Assembly (NCBI GenBank): GCA_036501625.1
Contig: DASXZY010000029.1
Span: forward strand, 53,413 to 117,412
Source of the DNA: Palsa-1400 sp036501625
GTDB taxonomy: Bacteria; Verrucomicrobiota; Verrucomicrobiia; Limisphaerales; Palsa-1400
Direction of reading: 5' to 3'
Length of the DNA: 64,000 nucleotides
The position numbers and the translations under genes were made by a program. The first letter of the stretch is position 1, and every line of letters starts with the position of its first letter. The notes under the pieces are model-generated. The model made no database searches. It was given only the letters and a program-made list of their open reading frames with translations, and was not told the origin of the DNA. Positions 54,228 to 62,172 of the stretch are shown here, piece by piece.

Positions 54228-55073
54228 ATGCGTAAGCGCCTCATCATCGTCGCCATCGTTTTAGGCACAATAACCGTGTTGGTGAGCGGCGGGACGATCC
54301 ATTATAAGTGGAAATACCCTTATGGTTGGAGTCATTGCTGCATTATCTCGATGATGAGCTCGCTGGAACAGTATGCGGCAGAACATGGCGGGCGCTATCC
54401 TGCTGGGGAATCGTCGCCGGAGGCCTCTCTCAGTTTGCTCTGCCGGTCCAATTACATGGATGCATATACGATTCGCGGGATGACGGTTTCCGAGAACACA
54501 GTCCGTCGAATACTTGAGGGCGGCGGCCTTCTTGGACCTGATAGTTGTGGCTGGCAATATGTGGAAGGCCTAACCGAGGCAGATGATCCTCACATAGCGC
54601 TCTTGTATTGCAAGCAGGCGCTCGGACACAACGGGCAGCGAATGAAGGACGGAGGCCGGCAGGTCGTGTTTGTTGGGAGCGGGGGGATAAATTGGATTTC
54701 CGGTGATAGGTGGTCATCCTTCCTGAAAGAGCAGAAGGAGTTGCTGCTGTCACGGGGCGAAAGAGCGAAGACTGGTGCGCCGCTGGTGACGGGTGTCATT
54801 GAGCTGCCAGTCGGCACTCACCTCGACATGGTCGAAGGCGAATACACCATGACGGAGCAATCGGGAGGCCCCAATGGCTCCGGTAGCGGCAGGTCATCGG
54901 GAAGTGCTTTGAGCCACTCCGACCTCGTCTGGTATCAGGCTCCGCTAAAAGACGGTTACGTGACCCGCACACTTTCCTTCTCCAACCTAATTTCGGACCC
55001 GGTCACCATTACATTCACCAACGGTCTCCCCGACGTGACCAACTTCGTGTTCAGGATGAAGACCGCACGATAA
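54228..55073 (+). CDS. Membrane-anchored hypothetical protein
   Basis: A 281-residue protein not recognised with confidence. It has one N-terminal hydrophobic helix (R-L-I-I-V-A-I-V-L-G-T-I-T-V-L), followed by a globular part with S-S-L-E-Q-Y-A-A-E-H-G-G-R-Y-P, which resembles the post-helix segment of type II pseudopilins in this phylum, but the cleavage glycine-Phe-Thr motif is absent. The middle has G-G-R-Q-V-V-F-V-G-S-G-G-I-N-W. Codon use is less GC-biased than the core, in keeping with accessory DNA. Confidence 0.55.
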   Translation: MRKRLIIVAIVLGTITVLVSGGTIHYKWKYPYGWSHCCIISMMSSLEQYAAEHGGRYPAGESSPEASLSLLCRSNYMDAYTIRGMTVSENTVRRILEGGGLLGPDSCGWQYVEGLTEADDPHIALLYCKQALGHNGQRMKDGGRQVVFVGSGGINWISGDRWSSFLKEQKELLLSRGERAKTGAPLVTGVIELPVGTHLDMVEGEYTMTEQSGGPNGSGSGRSSGSALSHSDLVWYQAPLKDGYVTRTLSFSNLISDPVTITFTNGLPDVTNFVFRMKTAR

Positions 55074-55139
55074 AAAGCAGAAATTGAAATACTCCCTTAT
55101 TTGCATCAAGAAACCTGATATAAAAAAAGCACCTCGGGG

Positions 55140-55204
55140 TGGCCAGTTATGAAGTGCCCACGAGTGGCCGGTTTTCAACCGCCCGGTGACACTACGGCCA
55201 GATT
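55140..55204. mobile_element. Possible orphan IS21-type end
   Basis: Three copies of a GGCC-A/G-G motif, TGGCCAGTT (55140), TGGCCGGTT (55165) and CGGCCAGATT (55195), lie 25-30 bp apart next to CCGGTGACA. Several spaced terminal repeats of this type mark the ends of IS21-family elements. No istA or istB gene is present, so this would be a solo end. The assignment is uncertain. Confidence 0.3.
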
Positions 55205-55446
55205 GCCAAAAGTGAGAGGCTAAAAAGCGACTTTTTGGGTACGACACTTACCCCGCCTTGGGCCGGTGACGAATCTGCTCGAAGCCAAGCGCAACATCTG
55301 CTCGACGAAAAAAGCGTGGCGTAAATCAATCGCTGTCCGCGCAAATGTCGGTCAAATTGCTCGAAGCGGGCCGCGCAAATGCGCTGAAAGGAATGCCCAT
55401 GAAAAAGGAAGGGACGCCTTACCTCTAACGTTCGTTAGCAGTTGGT

Positions 55447-55637
55447 CAACGACGCCCGCCGCAGGCTTCGACGATGTTTTGCCGCACGAACGCCGCAGCC
55501 ATCAACGACCGTTGCCGCAAATGATGCCGAGAGGTCCAACGATGTTTGCCGCAGCAATGCCGCAGGTGCCAACGACCGCCGCCGCAAGAAATGACGCAAC
55601 GGCCAACGACCGGGCCAACGACGGGCCGTTGAGTGTT
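55447..55637. repeat. Degenerate 34-bp tandem repeat array
   Basis: Units begin with C(A/G)ACGA at 55469, 55503, 55537, 55570 and 55604, giving periods of 34, 34, 33 and 34 bp, with a shorter unit before (55447) and after (55616). Each complete unit has CAACGAYS followed by TTGCCGCA and about ten bases later TGCCGCA or a variant. There are no conserved spacers or palindromic repeat halves, so it is not CRISPR. Confidence 0.7.
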
Positions 55638-55904
55638 CACCGACTGCCCCAAAACTCACCCGGAAAAGACCGGCTTTTAGGGGTGGGTTGCTGGCTTCGT
55701 CGGGAGCATGTGCGAACCTTGCTGCGAACGGGCGTCGCTGGCCAAGTCAGTTGCTTCTGCGCTCTCAGGGTCCGCGCGGCCCATCGTGATTGATTGCCCC
55801 GAAACAGCCCCCACTCAATCGCCTTTCCAGCCGTACGCGCGGGGTTGTCCAAGTGCGCCTTTTCCGCGCTTGTTGTCCCGCAGACTATGAAGTAGTTTAA
55901 GGCC

Positions 55905-56177
55905 GTGAAACGCGAAGACATCATTCGGGATATTCATGGGTTGGATACGGAATTGGCGGCGTTGGAGGAGCAGTATGGCCTCCTGTCTGACGACTTTTAC
56001 CATTTTTATCGGGCCGGGGAATTGGAGCAGACGCGCGATTTCATCCGCTGGGCGGGCTTTTATGAGGCAAAACAGGAACGTGAGATTTCTTATCGCCAAC
56101 TCATCTATGAGCATTTGCGCGAGTTGCGGAGGCGGTCGGGCCTCGGCGCTTTGGCCCTCGATCCGGCGGGCGCATGA
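55905..56177 (+). CDS. Antitoxin-like partner of a TumE-type protein
   Basis: A 90-residue, strongly helical and charged protein starting with GTG at 55905. It contains L-D-T-E-L-A-A-L-E-E-Q-Y-G-L-L-S-D-D-F-Y and R-W-A-G-F-Y-E-A-K-Q-E-R-E, with no helix-turn-helix. It overlaps the following gene by four bases (ATGA), the arrangement of a type II toxin-antitoxin pair with the antitoxin first. The antitoxin role is inferred from position. Confidence 0.6.
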   Translation: MKREDIIRDIHGLDTELAALEEQYGLLSDDFYHFYRAGELEQTRDFIRWAGFYEAKQEREISYRQLIYEHLRELRRRSGLGALALDPAGA

Positions 56178-56593
56178 GCGCGCCGCTGGATGACATCGCC
56201 AGCTATAGCTCTTTCGTTTATGCGCTGGCTGCGCGGCATCCGTTTGTCACGAGTTCCACATTGGCGCTCGTTCCCATAGGCGCCACGCTCGCCAAATTGG
56301 AGGGACGCATCGAATGCCGGGGCGGGATTCATTTGGAAGTTTGGGAGTTGATTGATTTCGCGGCGAAACGGATTCGGACTTACAGTTACGAGGCATACCG
56401 AGGCGGCGAGAAAATCTGCTGGTATGATTCCTGGGAGCATCCAGAGATTCCGACGTTGGCAACCACATTTCCGCACCACAAGCACATCCAGCCGAACCTG
56501 CGCGACAATCGTGTGCCCGCGCCGGGCATCAGCTTCGAATCGCCGAATTTGGATGTCGTCTTGGAGGACATCCGCCGGGACTGGCTGCACTGA
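56174..56593 (+). CDS. TumE/DUF6516-like putative toxin
   Basis: A 139-residue protein resembling the TumE (DUF6516) family. It has R-I-R-T-Y-S-Y-E-A-Y-R, then W-Y-D-S-W-E-H-P, and F-P-H-H-K-H-I-Q-P-N, the aromatic and histidine-rich signature where the family keeps P-H-H and H-K-H. TumE proteins are toxins of type II modules. It follows its presumed antitoxin with a four-base overlap. The lack of a nearby operon and the location in the accessory region fit a mobile module. Confidence 0.68.
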   Translation: MSAPLDDIASYSSFVYALAARHPFVTSSTLALVPIGATLAKLEGRIECRGGIHLEVWELIDFAAKRIRTYSYEAYRGGEKICWYDSWEHPEIPTLATTFPHHKHIQPNLRDNRVPAPGISFESPNLDVVLEDIRRDWLH

Positions 56594-56962
56594 AATAAGG
56601 AATTCGCCTATTTCAGTTTTTGCCTTCAAAATGAAATAAGCGCATTTTCTATTTTAGCGGATTGAGCGATTTTCGCCCGCCGGAAAATTCTGATTGTCGC
56701 GTCGCGGATTTGATGCTGACATTGGATGCTGTTTCCATTTTTGAAACAAATTACAGTCAACAATAGCAAAAGCGGAAATGCGAAAACGCCAATGTTTACG
56801 GGCATTTCGTGGCGATGGCCAAAGAAATCAAAACGGCGCAAAAGGTGGTTTTATGACTTCGAATCAGAAGGCGAATTGCGCCAAAAGTTTTGTGACCCGG
56901 AAGGGGGGTAGAATGGGTTAAAAGGATACGTTGCGCCAGAAGTGGGTGTTACCGTGGGCGGA
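56594..56962. other. Intergenic region left of the DDE transposon
   Basis: 369 bp with lower GC than the surroundings. It contains a 19-codon reading frame at 56853 with a good ribosome-binding site (AAGGTGG four bases before ATG), probably the start of a gene broken by the transposon, the copy of the tRNA anticodon arm at 56854-56871, and the doubled left ends of the transposon. Confidence 0.5.
56854..56871. repeat. 18-bp copy of the tRNA-Arg anticodon arm
   Basis: TGACTTCGAATCAGAAGG matches the tRNA sequence TGACTTCGGATCAGAAGG (53624-53641) at 17 of 18 positions in the same orientation. The two are 3.23 kb apart and bracket the recombinase fragment, hypothetical gene, repeat array and toxin-antitoxin genes. 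It may be an att-type direct repeat; the match does not extend into the 3' half of the tRNA. Confidence 0.4.
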
Positions 56963-58124
56963 ATGGATAAAACAATGAGTCAACCGACTCGGAAAGAGGT
57001 TTTGGAAAAATTACGGCGGCGCTATGAACGCGCTGGTTTGGAACACAAAAGCAAGCTGTTGGATCAAGCACAGGAACTGCTGGGTTATCATCGCAAAGCG
57101 GCCATCCGGGCGTTGAAAGCGCCGGTGGCGGCGCCCGGTCCGCGGATCATCACGGGTCGTCCCCGAGACTATGAGCCGGGAGTGTTGCTGCCGTTTCTGC
57201 GGCCCATTTGGCAGGCCGCCGATTACGCCTGCGGGCGGCGTCTGGTGGCCATGCTGCCGGAGTGGATTCCGGCCTGCGAGCAGCACGAGCGGCGCCTCCC
57301 CGGGGAGGTGCGGGAGAAACTCTTGAGCGCCAGTGGGCGGACGTTGGATCGGTTGCTGGAGCCGTTGCGCGTGCAAGGAGCCGGGCGGTGCCTGACGCGG
57401 CCGGGGACGTTGTTGCGCCGCCAGATTCCGATTCGAGGCAGCGTGTGGGATGACCAGCATCCCGGCTGGCTGGAAGTGGACACGGTGGCGCTGTGCGGCG
57501 GGAGCGTGGCGGGGGAGTTTGTGTGGATGGTCGACGGGGTGGATTACGCCACCGCCTGGGTGGAAGTGCGGGCCATGTGGGGCGGGGGCGGGCCGGGACG
57601 CTGGCGGCCTTGCAGGACGTGGAAGAGAGCCTGCCCTTTGCGCTCTTGGGATTGAACAGCGACAACGGCGGGGAATTTATCAATTATCACGTCCTGAGTT
57701 GGCTGCAGAAGCGAACGCGGCCGGTGTTCATGACGCGGAGCCGGCCCTATAAGAAAGACGACAACGCGCACGTGGAGCAGAAGAACTGGACGCACATCCG
57801 GCAATGGTTTGGCTATGAGCGGCACGACAATCCGGCGGTGGCGGAGTTAATCAACCGTTTGACCAAAGGGCCGTATGGGCAATTGCTCAACTTCTTTCAC
57901 GCCAGTCTGAAAGTGGAGCGCAAGGAAAAAAAGGACAGGCAGGTGCGGCGGATTTACGGGGACGCGCAAACGCCGCTAGCGCGGGTGCTGGCCAGCGCGC
58001 AAGTGAGTGCATGGACCAAATGCGCTTGCGGGCGGAGAAAGGGCGTCTGAACCCCTTCGCGCTCAAGCAGGAGGTATCGCTGGGTCTGAAGGCCATCGCG
58101 GCCCTGCGCCAGGAGCGGCCGTGA
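56963..58124 (+). pseudogene. DDE (rve) transposase, frameshifted
   Basis: Three frames must be joined. The first (from ATG 56963) covers the N-terminal helix-turn-helix (L-L-G-Y-H-R-K-A-A-I-R-A-L) and the first catalytic Asp in W-L-E-V-D-T-V. The second takes over near 57590, within a G-rich run, and carries D in N-S-D-N-G-G-E-F and the Glu region in D-D-N-A-H-V-E-Q-K-N-W. The third starts near 58010 and ends with K-A-I-A-A-L-R-Q-E-R-P before TGA at 58122-58124. The overall form is that of rve-type integrase transposases (IS481/ISNCY-like). Confidence 0.75.
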
Positions 58125-58436
58125 GAAAATGAAACGGGGGCGAAAAATCGGAGGCCCTTCCTGGCTGGCGGTTCCGCTCCACCGCCAGCCAGGAAGGCCG
58201 GGTTCGCGAGGGACTGATTTGACAACTGGAATAGGATTAGAAAACGAAGAACTATTAACAAAAAACAAGAGCCAACGGGTAACACCCCTTTTGGCACAAC
58301 GAATCACCCTCACGGGTAACAGTTACTTTTGGCGCACGGCGTCAGGCAGGGATGCGCCTCCGCGATTTTAGCAGCGGATTTTTAGTTGAAAATGGGGCGA
58401 ACTTTGGTAAGAAGAATCGCGCCAATTTGTCGCGAT
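58125..58436. other. Transposon right flank without a gene
   Basis: About 310 bp. It holds the hairpin at 58156-58197 and the two right-hand terminal repeats (58274-58298, 58311-58336), and then 100 bp to the ferredoxin-like gene, whose promoter must be here or in the transposon. Confidence 0.5.
58156..58197. terminator. Perfect 16-bp hairpin downstream of the transposase
   Basis: CCTTCCTGGCTGGCGG at 58156-58171 and its complement CCGCCAGCCAGGAAGG at 58182-58197 flank a ten-base loop. It is 32 bp beyond the transposase stop. No T-run follows, so it could be a terminator that protects the element from outside transcription or another structural element. Confidence 0.5.
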
Positions 58437-58706
58437 ATGCCAACCACTCATGTTCCCCCGCCCGCAGCCGTTCGGCTTCTGGTCGATGGCCAATCCGTTT
58501 CAGTCGCGGCCGGGACCGTGGTCGCGGCGGCGGTCGCGCAGGCGGGCCGCGCGCGGTTTCGGCGCTCCATTCACGGCCAGGTGCGCGGGCCTTTGTGCGG
58601 GATGGGCATCTGCATGGAGTGCCGCGTAACCATCAACGGCCGCGCTCATTGCCGCAGCTGCCAAACTCTTTGCGAGGAAGGCATGGAGGTGCAAACCGAT
58701 GAGTGA
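58437..58706 (+). CDS. (2Fe-2S)-binding protein, HcnA-like
   Basis: An 89-residue ferredoxin-type subunit. It contains C-G-M-G-I-C-M-E-C and later C-R-S-C-Q-T-L-C, the cysteine pattern of small subunits in flavoprotein oxidase complexes such as hydrogen cyanide synthase HcnA, opine oxidase and proline dehydrogenase. The start at ATG 58437 gives the usual length; upstream TTG and ATG codons at 58386 and 58392 are possible. It overlaps the flavoprotein gene by 8 bp. Start choice is uncertain because the transposon ends just upstream. Confidence 0.78.
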   Translation: MPTTHVPPPAAVRLLVDGQSVSVAAGTVVAAAVAQAGRARFRRSIHGQVRGPLCGMGICMECRVTINGRAHCRSCQTLCEEGMEVQTDE

Positions 58707-59955
58707 GGAGCGGCTCCATTTTGAAGTCGTGGTCGTTGGCGCGGGGCCGGCGGGATTGGCGGCGGCCTGCGTCGCGGCGGAGAGCGGCTGCCGCACGGCT
58801 TTGATCGATGACACGCCTTGGCTCGGCGGGCAAATCTGGCGCGGACAACAGGCCCATCCGGCCATTCCCCAGGCGGCGCAATGGGTGGAGCGATTTCAAC
58901 GCGGCAAGGCCGCGCTCCTGAGCGAGTGCGCGATTATCGGGACGGCCGGGCCGCGCGTTTTGCTGGCGGAACATCCCGGCGGGCCGCGGCAGATTGAATG
59001 GGAGCGGCTGATCCTGGCGACGGGCGCGCGGGAATTATTTCTTCCGTTTCCAGGATGGACTTTGCCCGGCAATTTCGGCCCCGGCGGTTTGCAATCTTTG
59101 GCCAAGCACGGCTGGCCTGTCGCGGGCAAACGGGTCGTGCTGGCGGGCAGCGGGCCGCTTCTGCTGGCCGTCGGCGCCGGGCTGCGCAAAATGGGCGCCG
59201 CCATCGTTTCCATCAACGAGCAGGCGCCCTGGCCGCGCATGATTTCCTTTGGCGCGGGCTTGCTGCGCTGGCCGGACAAAGTGGCGCAGGGCGCGCGCTT
59301 GAAATGGGCCCTGCGCGGGATTCCATTCCGCTGCGGCGCCTGGCCGGTGAGCGCGGATGGAACGGAGCAAGTGAGCGCCGTCACCTTAACCGACGGCAGC
59401 CGCCAATGGACGGAAGCCTGTGATTTGCTGGCGTGCGGTTTTGGGCTGGCGCCGAATGTCGAATTGCCGCTGGCCCTGGGATGTCAACTAAACGATGGAT
59501 TCGTCCGCGCCGATGAATGGCAGGATAGCAGCGTCCCTGGTGTCTATTGCGCGGGAGAATTGACCGGCATCGGCGGCGCGGATGCCGCGCTGATCGAGGG
59601 CCAGATCGCGGGATTTGCGGCTGGCGGACGCCAAAACGAAGCCCGCGCGCTGATCTCGAAGCGCGCATCGTGGCGGCAATTCAGCGCGGCCTTGGCGAAA
59701 GCCTTTTCATTGCGCCCGGAATTGGCGGCTCTGGCCAAACCGGAAACCATCGTGTGCCGGTGCGAAGATGTTGTGTTTGACAGAATGAAGCAATTTTCCT
59801 GCTGGCGTGACGCGAAGCTGCAGACCCGGTGCGGAATGGGCGCCTGCCAGGGGCGGGTGTGCGGCGCGGCGGCGCGGGTGCTTTTTGGCTGGGGAATGGA
59901 ATCGGTGCGCCCGCCAGTGTTGCCCGCGCGTGTCGAAAGTCTTTGCAAAGGATGA
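58699..59955 (+). CDS. FAD/NAD(P)-binding oxidoreductase, HcnB/OoxA-like
   Basis: A 418-residue flavoprotein. The N-terminal dinucleotide-binding motif is V-V-G-A-G-P-A-G-L-A-A-A, followed by A-T-G-A-R-E and a second Rossmann stretch (V-L-A-G-S-G-P-L-L). The C-terminal 90 residues carry four cysteines (C-R-C-E-D and C-G-M-G-A-C-Q-G-R-V-C), a BFD-type [2Fe-2S] site. This is the middle subunit of HcnABC/OoxAB-type oxidases. The third subunit (HcnC/OoxB, a D-amino-acid oxidase-like flavoprotein) is not next to it. Substrate unknown; opine, glycine or hydroxyproline are family examples. Confidence 0.85.
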   Translation: MSEERLHFEVVVVGAGPAGLAAACVAAESGCRTALIDDTPWLGGQIWRGQQAHPAIPQAAQWVERFQRGKAALLSECAIIGTAGPRVLLAEHPGGPRQIEWERLILATGARELFLPFPGWTLPGNFGPGGLQSLAKHGWPVAGKRVVLAGSGPLLLAVGAGLRKMGAAIVSINEQAPWPRMISFGAGLLRWPDKVAQGARLKWALRGIPFRCGAWPVSADGTEQVSAVTLTDGSRQWTEACDLLACGFGLAPNVELPLALGCQLNDGFVRADEWQDSSVPGVYCAGELTGIGGADAALIEGQIAGFAAGGRQNEARALISKRASWRQFSAALAKAFSLRPELAALAKPETIVCRCEDVVFDRMKQFSCWRDAKLQTRCGMGACQGRVCGAAARVLFGWGMESVRPPVLPARVESLCKG

Positions 59956-59988
59956 AAAACCCGGCTCGGCTGGAGCCATCTTCAAACC

Positions 59989-61620
59989 TCACAGCCTCTT
60001 GGCCAGATTTCGCGCGAGCCGGTGCAGCGCGGGCGAACGATCCAACGGATGCAAATGCACATCCAGCACCGTGAAGGTGTCCGTCTCCCGCTCCGCCAGG
60101 CGAAGCCCGGTTTCCAATTGCTCCTCCGTCTCCACCGAATAGCCGGCGCCGCTGCCGATCAAATCCGGCAGCAAATGATAATTCCATGGCGGCACGTCGT
60201 TGTAAGGGCCGTCGTGAATGTGGCGTTCCGTGCCGTAGCCGCAATTGTTGAGGACGATGACAATAGGATTCAATCTGTGCCGCGCGGCCGTGGTCAATTC
60301 CATGCCGGTCATCTGAAACGCGCCGTCGCCCACCAGCACCAACGGGCGGCGCTCGGGGCGGGCGAGTTGGGCTCCGATGGCGGCCGGAACCGCGAAGCCC
60401 ATTGAAGCATAGTAGGCTGTCCCCAAAAATTCCGTGCGCTCGTGAATGACCAGGTCAGCCGCTCCAAAAAGCGCGTCGCCCACGTCCGAGATGACGATGG
60501 TGTTATCGCGCAGGAATGAGTTGAGCCGCAGGAACAGCCGGCGAATGGTGATTTTCTTTCCCGGCAAGGCGCGGAAGGCCGGCAGCGGCGGAGGGCGCGG
60601 GATTTTGGCGCGGCCGCGCCGGCGCAACGGCGCTTTGAGCAGCCCGCGCAGAAAATCCTTGAAGCGCACGCCTTCGTAATTGTGGTAGCGGACGGCCAAT
60701 TTCTCGCTTGTCGCTGAAATGCAGGAACCCGGATTGAGCCTGGCCGTAAAAATGCCCAGATTGATGTCTGTCATAAATACGCCCAGCATCAGCAGGCAAT
60801 CGCTCCGCTCGACATACCGGCGCACGTCCTCGCGTCCCATCGCCCCTTCATAAACTCCGAGGCAAAGCGGGTGGTTTTCGCCCAGGACGGATTTCCCCAT
60901 GATGGTGGTCGCAAAGGGAATGTTTGACTTTTCGATCAATTGCAACAGTTCCTTTTGCAATCCAAAACGATGGACCTCCACGTCCGCCAAAATGACCGGC
61001 TGTTTGGCGCGGTTGGCCAGGGCGGCGACTTCGGCCACGGATTCGCGCAATGTGACAGGGTCGCTGGCCTCGTGAAAATCGGCCGGCTTGTGATGCGCCT
61101 TGCCCGCGGCATCGGCCATGTCGCGCGGCAATTCGATATAGACCGGCCTTTTATAACGCACGGCAGCGTGCAGGACGCGGTCAATTTCCTGGAAGGCCGC
61201 CGGCGCGTCGTCCAGGACGGTTGAGGCGGCTGTCAACTGTTCGAAGACGCATTTTTGCGTGTTGAACTCGCGCACCTTGTGATGAAGGAGCGGATTCTTT
61301 TCCCGTTCGCCCATGCCCGGCGCGCCGCTGATGACAACGACCGGCGATTTTTCGGCGTAGGCCTGGGCGGTGGTGTTGGCCACCTTGAGGCCGCCGACGC
61401 AATAAGTGACGCACACCGCCCCGAGGCCGCGCACGCGGGCATACGCATCGGCGGCAAAACCCGCGCCCTGCTCGTCGCAAGTATTGACAACTTTGAGCGG
61501 GCTTTTCTGGAGCCTGTCGTAGAACCCCAGCACATAATCGCCGGGGACGCCAAAGACATGCCGGACGCCGAGCTGTCGCAGGCGCTCAATCAAGTAATCA
61601 GCAATAAGCCGGGCCGACAT
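59989..61620 (-). CDS. Thiamine-diphosphate 2-oxoacid decarboxylase (IPDC/PDC-like)
   Basis: A 543-residue enzyme of the pyruvate/indolepyruvate decarboxylase group, which converts a 2-oxoacid to an aldehyde and CO2. The N-terminal glutamate is in C-D-E-Q-G-A-G-F-A-A-D; the ThDP-binding motif is G-D-G-A-F-Q-M-T-G-M-E-L with the closing N-N after about 26 residues. Decarboxylases of this type take pyruvate, phenylpyruvate or indolepyruvate; the residues here do not fix the substrate. It is convergent with the HcnB-like gene (33-bp gap). Confidence 0.88.
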   Translation of the reverse strand: MSARLIADYLIERLRQLGVRHVFGVPGDYVLGFYDRLQKSPLKVVNTCDEQGAGFAADAYARVRGLGAVCVTYCVGGLKVANTTAQAYAEKSPVVVISGAPGMGEREKNPLLHHKVREFNTQKCVFEQLTAASTVLDDAPAAFQEIDRVLHAAVRYKRPVYIELPRDMADAAGKAHHKPADFHEASDPVTLRESVAEVAALANRAKQPVILADVEVHRFGLQKELLQLIEKSNIPFATTIMGKSVLGENHPLCLGVYEGAMGREDVRRYVERSDCLLMLGVFMTDINLGIFTARLNPGSCISATSEKLAVRYHNYEGVRFKDFLRGLLKAPLRRRGRAKIPRPPPLPAFRALPGKKITIRRLFLRLNSFLRDNTIVISDVGDALFGAADLVIHERTEFLGTAYYASMGFAVPAAIGAQLARPERRPLVLVGDGAFQMTGMELTTAARHRLNPIVIVLNNCGYGTERHIHDGPYNDVPPWNYHLLPDLIGSGAGYSVETEEQLETGLRLAERETDTFTVLDVHLHPLDRSPALHRLARNLAKRL

Positions 61621-61726
61621 ACCGCATTAACCTCGCATGAAAACGGGTGAAGGACAACAAATGCCCGGCCTGCTTACAGTAAATCCATCGGCAGCATCGT
61701 TTTTCCTCACAACCGGTTCATTCTCG

Positions 61727-61828
61727 CTAAGTTCGAGTTTTGGAGTCCTTGGAAAGGGCACTTTTCAGGAGTTCGCCGGCATTGACCTGGAGCGCGTCGG
61801 CCAACCGCAATAGTTCAGTGTCGGCGAC
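61727..61828 (-). pseudogene. XRE-type helix-turn-helix protein, C-terminal fragment
   Basis: Reading the minus strand, about 34 codons end in TAG at 61727 and encode V-A-D-T-E-L-L-R-L-A-D-A-L-Q-V-N-A-G-E-L-L, which matches the last helices of a Xre/HipB-type DNA-binding domain followed by a short tail. The N-terminal part is gone: the similarity stops within a few bases of the start of the IS66 tnpA. The fragment marks DNA lost at the insertion junction. Confidence 0.5.
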
Positions 61829-61830
61829 CC

Positions 61831-62172
61831 ATCAAATTTGAAATTCAATTTTCGCAAGGGTTTCGCGGCCTGCTGGAGGAGTTTGATCGCGGCGGCTTGA
61901 GCGCCAAGAAATTTGCAGGGCTAACCGGCTTAAAGTATCAAACCTTGGCCACTTGGTTGCAGAAACGGAGGCGAGCGGGCCAGCCTGCCGGCAAAGCTGC
62001 GGACGCCGTGCGCTGGCTGGAGGCGGTGGTGGAGCAGGCGCAAGTTTCCGGGGGCAAGAATTCCACGGCGCTGGCGCTGCTATTGCCTGGCGGGGCCAGG
62101 GTGGAGATCAGCGATGTGAAACAGGTGTCGCTGACGGCCTCTTTGCTGCGGGCGCTGGAAAAGCCATGCTGA
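61831..62172 (+). CDS. tnpA: IS66 accessory protein TnpA
   Basis: The reading frame is open from 61831 and encodes about 113 residues, beginning at an ATC codon, with the first usual start codon a TTG at 61897. The N-terminal part (L-L-E-E-F-D-R-G-G-L-S-A-K-K-F-A-G-L-T-G-L-K-Y-Q) is the helix-turn-helix of IS66 TnpA. The true start was probably lost with the left end of the element. It overlaps tnpB by 7 bp. Confidence 0.7.
   Translation: MKFEIQFSQGFRGLLEEFDRGGLSAKKFAGLTGLKYQTLATWLQKRRRAGQPAGKAADAVRWLEAVVEQAQVSGGKNSTALALLLPGGARVEISDVKQVSLTASLLRALEKPC

Larger units (their letters stand above)
55074..55904. other. Accessory intergenic region with repeats
   Basis: 831 bp without a supported gene. 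It holds a possible transposon end at 55140-55204, a 14-bp palindrome CTAACGTTCGTTAG at 55425-55438, and the 34-bp repeat array at 55447-55637. A 175-codon open frame across the array has no domain features and its reading varies with repeat length. Confidence 0.5.
56877..58336 (+). mobile_element. DDE transposon with doubled terminal repeats
   Basis: Left ends TGCGCCAAAAG at 56877 and TGCGCCAGAAGTGGGTG at 56932 correspond to right ends whose complements read TGTGCCAAAAGGGGTG (from 58298) and TGCGCCAAAAGTAACTG (from 58336). The ends at 56932 and 58298 match best and probably bound the inserted element; the outer pair may come from a related copy or a nested insertion. It carries the frameshifted transposase gene and a 16-bp hairpin. 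No certain target duplication is visible. Confidence 0.6.

Noticed and set aside
55447..55637. The 34-bp repeats as a CRISPR array
   Set aside because: Units are contiguous without unique spacers, diverge internally, and no cas genes are near.
55266..55793. A 175-codon open frame over the repeat array
   Set aside because: Its sequence derives from the tandem repeats and has a start without ribosome-binding site; no domain.
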